Virus record (IMG/VR): IMGVR_UViG_3300022188_000065
Location: 1-20,118 of that record
From: a virus
Strand: one strand, 5' to 3'
DNA: 20,118 nucleotides
Part shown: in pieces, positions 19,010 through 20,118 of the stretch
Layout: each line of letters begins with the position of its first letter
How positions within the stretch are numbered: the stretch's first letter is position 1
The notes under the pieces: generated by a model
What the model was told of the DNA's origin: nothing
Seen by the model: only the letters and a program-made list of their open reading frames with translations
Databases searched by the model: none
Made by a program: the position numbers and the translations under genes

Positions 19010-20118
19010 GCTATGGCGTATTAGTAAATGGCGTTGATGTTAGCGATTACATATACAATTTGCGGTATAACATAAATCAAGACGCTTTGCAAGTCTCCGG
19101 CGGTTGCGAGAGCGACTTGGAATTTGAAATTAACGACGAGATAGCTCTATACGAAGATGGCACACTGAGATTTAAAGCGAGGATAAAAAGTAGAGAAAAG
19201 GAGCTTTTGGTCGATTGGAAGCCATACTATCGTTATGAATTCGCCTTTACCTTTCAAAATTTGAAGCGGGGCGTAATAAAAATATCAAAAGAGGAACACG
19301 AGGGCGGCCAAACGAAAGATTTTTTGGAGAATTTATTGGCCGACGCTGGTATTGATTACTCTTATATAGGCGGCGTTAATTCCACAAGCATAGTTTTTGA
19401 AACTATGAGCCCGGAAGCAAGCACAATATCAGTTGCGCCTAACTTGGCGGCGCAGGGATTATCATTCACCGAAAACTGGGCTTATTTTATAAAAGATAAC
19501 AAACTTTACATAACTGATAGCGATTTGCACGCTTTGCCGCACGAAGATTTGACACCGCAGGAATTCATAAATCCAAAAATAAGAAAAGTAAACAAGGTGG
19601 CGACAAAAGGGAAGTTTGTGGCCAAATACAATGCTTTTTCTACCAGTTTCAACAGTAGCGGGGACGCGGCGGCTTATGGGGAGCAAAAGCTCGAGCAAGA
19701 CTTAACTTTTTTAAGCGAACAAAACGCGGAAAATGTTCAGAACAATTTTTCGATGTTCTCTTATCCATTTACTGTTTTGGAATTTGAATTTGATAGATTT
19801 CTTGACCCGCTGAAATTTTACAGAATTTTGATAGGCAACAAACCAGAATACGCTGATATTTTGGGCGATTATTACATTCAAGAAGAAAATCACGAATTGA
19901 ACGAAGGGCGGATAGAACACAAATATAAATTGAAGCAATTCAAGGCGTTCTTGAACCCACAAAATCATATATCTTTTGTGGTATACCATCAACGGGGCGG
20001 CCGCAGAATACAAGCTTTCGGTGGCGGTGGTGGTTCGGGCTTAAATATCTTATCAAAAGTCAGCCAAATGAATTCGACGCTACCAACGGCGGCAGACGCT
20101 GGAAAGTTTGAAACAACG
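19006..20118 (+). CDS. Tail hub/tail-associated protein (partial, 3' end off window)
   Basis: ATG 19006 overlaps the stop of the gene before and the frame stays open for all 371 codons to the right edge. The N-terminus, MSYGVLVNGVDVSDYIYNLR with DALQVSGGCESDLEFEINDE, resembles the first domain of tail hub proteins (gp27/gp44 or late-control-D like). The middle includes LENLLADAGIDYSYIG and LAAQGLSFTENWAYFIKDNK, also hub-like. It is followed by PKIRKVNKVATKGKFVAKYN. Near the edge FGGGGGSGLNILSKVSQMNS forms a glycine-rich hinge, and TLPTAADAGKFETT looks like the start of a repeated fibre-type segment (x-A-D-A-G-K-F). The protein may therefore extend into a receptor-binding region outside the window. 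Confidence 0.7.
   Translation, partial: MSYGVLVNGVDVSDYIYNLRYNINQDALQVSGGCESDLEFEINDEIALYEDGTLRFKARIKSREKELLVDWKPYYRYEFAFTFQNLKRGVIKISKEEHEGGQTKDFLENLLADAGIDYSYIGGVNSTSIVFETMSPEASTISVAPNLAAQGLSFTENWAYFIKDNKLYITDSDLHALPHEDLTPQEFINPKIRKVNKVATKGKFVAKYNAFSTSFNSSGDAAAYGEQKLEQDLTFLSEQNAENVQNNFSMFSYPFTVLEFEFDRFLDPLKFYRILIGNKPEYADILGDYYIQEENHELNEGRIEHKYKLKQFKAFLNPQNHISFVVYHQRGGRRIQAFGGGGGSGLNILSKVSQMNSTLPTAADAGKFETT

Noticed and set aside
1-20118. tRNA genes, CRISPR arrays or an integrase
   Set aside because: No cloverleaf-like sequence, no regularly spaced repeats and no recombinase motifs were seen on either strand.

Overview
The window is a stretch of a tailed double-stranded DNA phage or prophage. 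It has a leftward replication/early arm (about 1-7.3 kb), a gene-free divergent control region (7.28-8.44 kb) and a rightward packaging, head and tail arm (8.44 kb to the right edge). Tail genes run from tube to chaperone pair to tape measure with no sheath gene between, which suggests a siphovirus-like phage. No integrase, repressor or lysis gene is visible, so temperate or virulent lifestyle cannot be decided. The host is a bacterium that uses sigma70-type promoters (several near-perfect TTGACA/TATAAT boxes with 16-17 bp spacers) and strong AG-rich ribosome binding sites. The gene set (DUF2800 nuclease, SNF2 helicase, solitary methylase, primase-helicase, MuF) is common in phages of Bacillota, but the sequence does not fix the host.

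Left arm, all on the minus strand: a primase-polymerase/RepA-type helicase gene (7283-5154) has its own promoter and terminator. Directly behind it a second strong promoter starts another unit: a GC-rich 304-codon gene, several small genes (one apparently frameshifted), an SNF2 helicase, a 54-codon gene, an adenine/cytosine-N4 type methylase, a 44-codon coiled-coil gene and a DUF2800 PD-(D/E)XK nuclease cut by the window edge. Many of these genes share an extended leader motif, GGGCGGAAAGGAG, just before the start codon, often behind a small hairpin.

Control region: next to the primase gene is a cluster of GGCGACAA/GGCGTCAA words in both orientations with an AT-rich tract, a good candidate replication origin. 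Beyond a bidirectional terminator lies a tandemly duplicated unit. Each copy has a 98-bp repeat ending in a ribosome binding site and ATG, a short hydrophobic reading frame, a strong promoter and a compact RNA of about 70 nt ending in a terminator. The first RNA is complementary to the leader of the primase gene in two collinear blocks (11 and 8 bp) and to the shared leader motif of the other early genes. The second RNA is complementary over 13 bp to the ribosome binding site of the first late gene. The simplest reading is a pair of paralogous phage antisense/small RNAs, one aimed at each divergent arm. This is the most interesting content of the window and is inferred from sequence only.

Right arm, all on the plus strand: Holliday-junction-resolvase-like nuclease, small and large terminase, portal, MuF-like head protein and a virion morphogenesis protein. 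A consensus promoter with repeated ACCTAT sites follows, then a small protein, scaffold, N4-gp56-type major capsid, connector and completion proteins, tail tube, a tail chaperone with a -1 frameshift extension, tape measure, a distal tail protein and a tail-hub protein running off the right edge. Most genes overlap by ATGA or are separated by only a few bases, as in one late operon boosted internally at the capsid genes.
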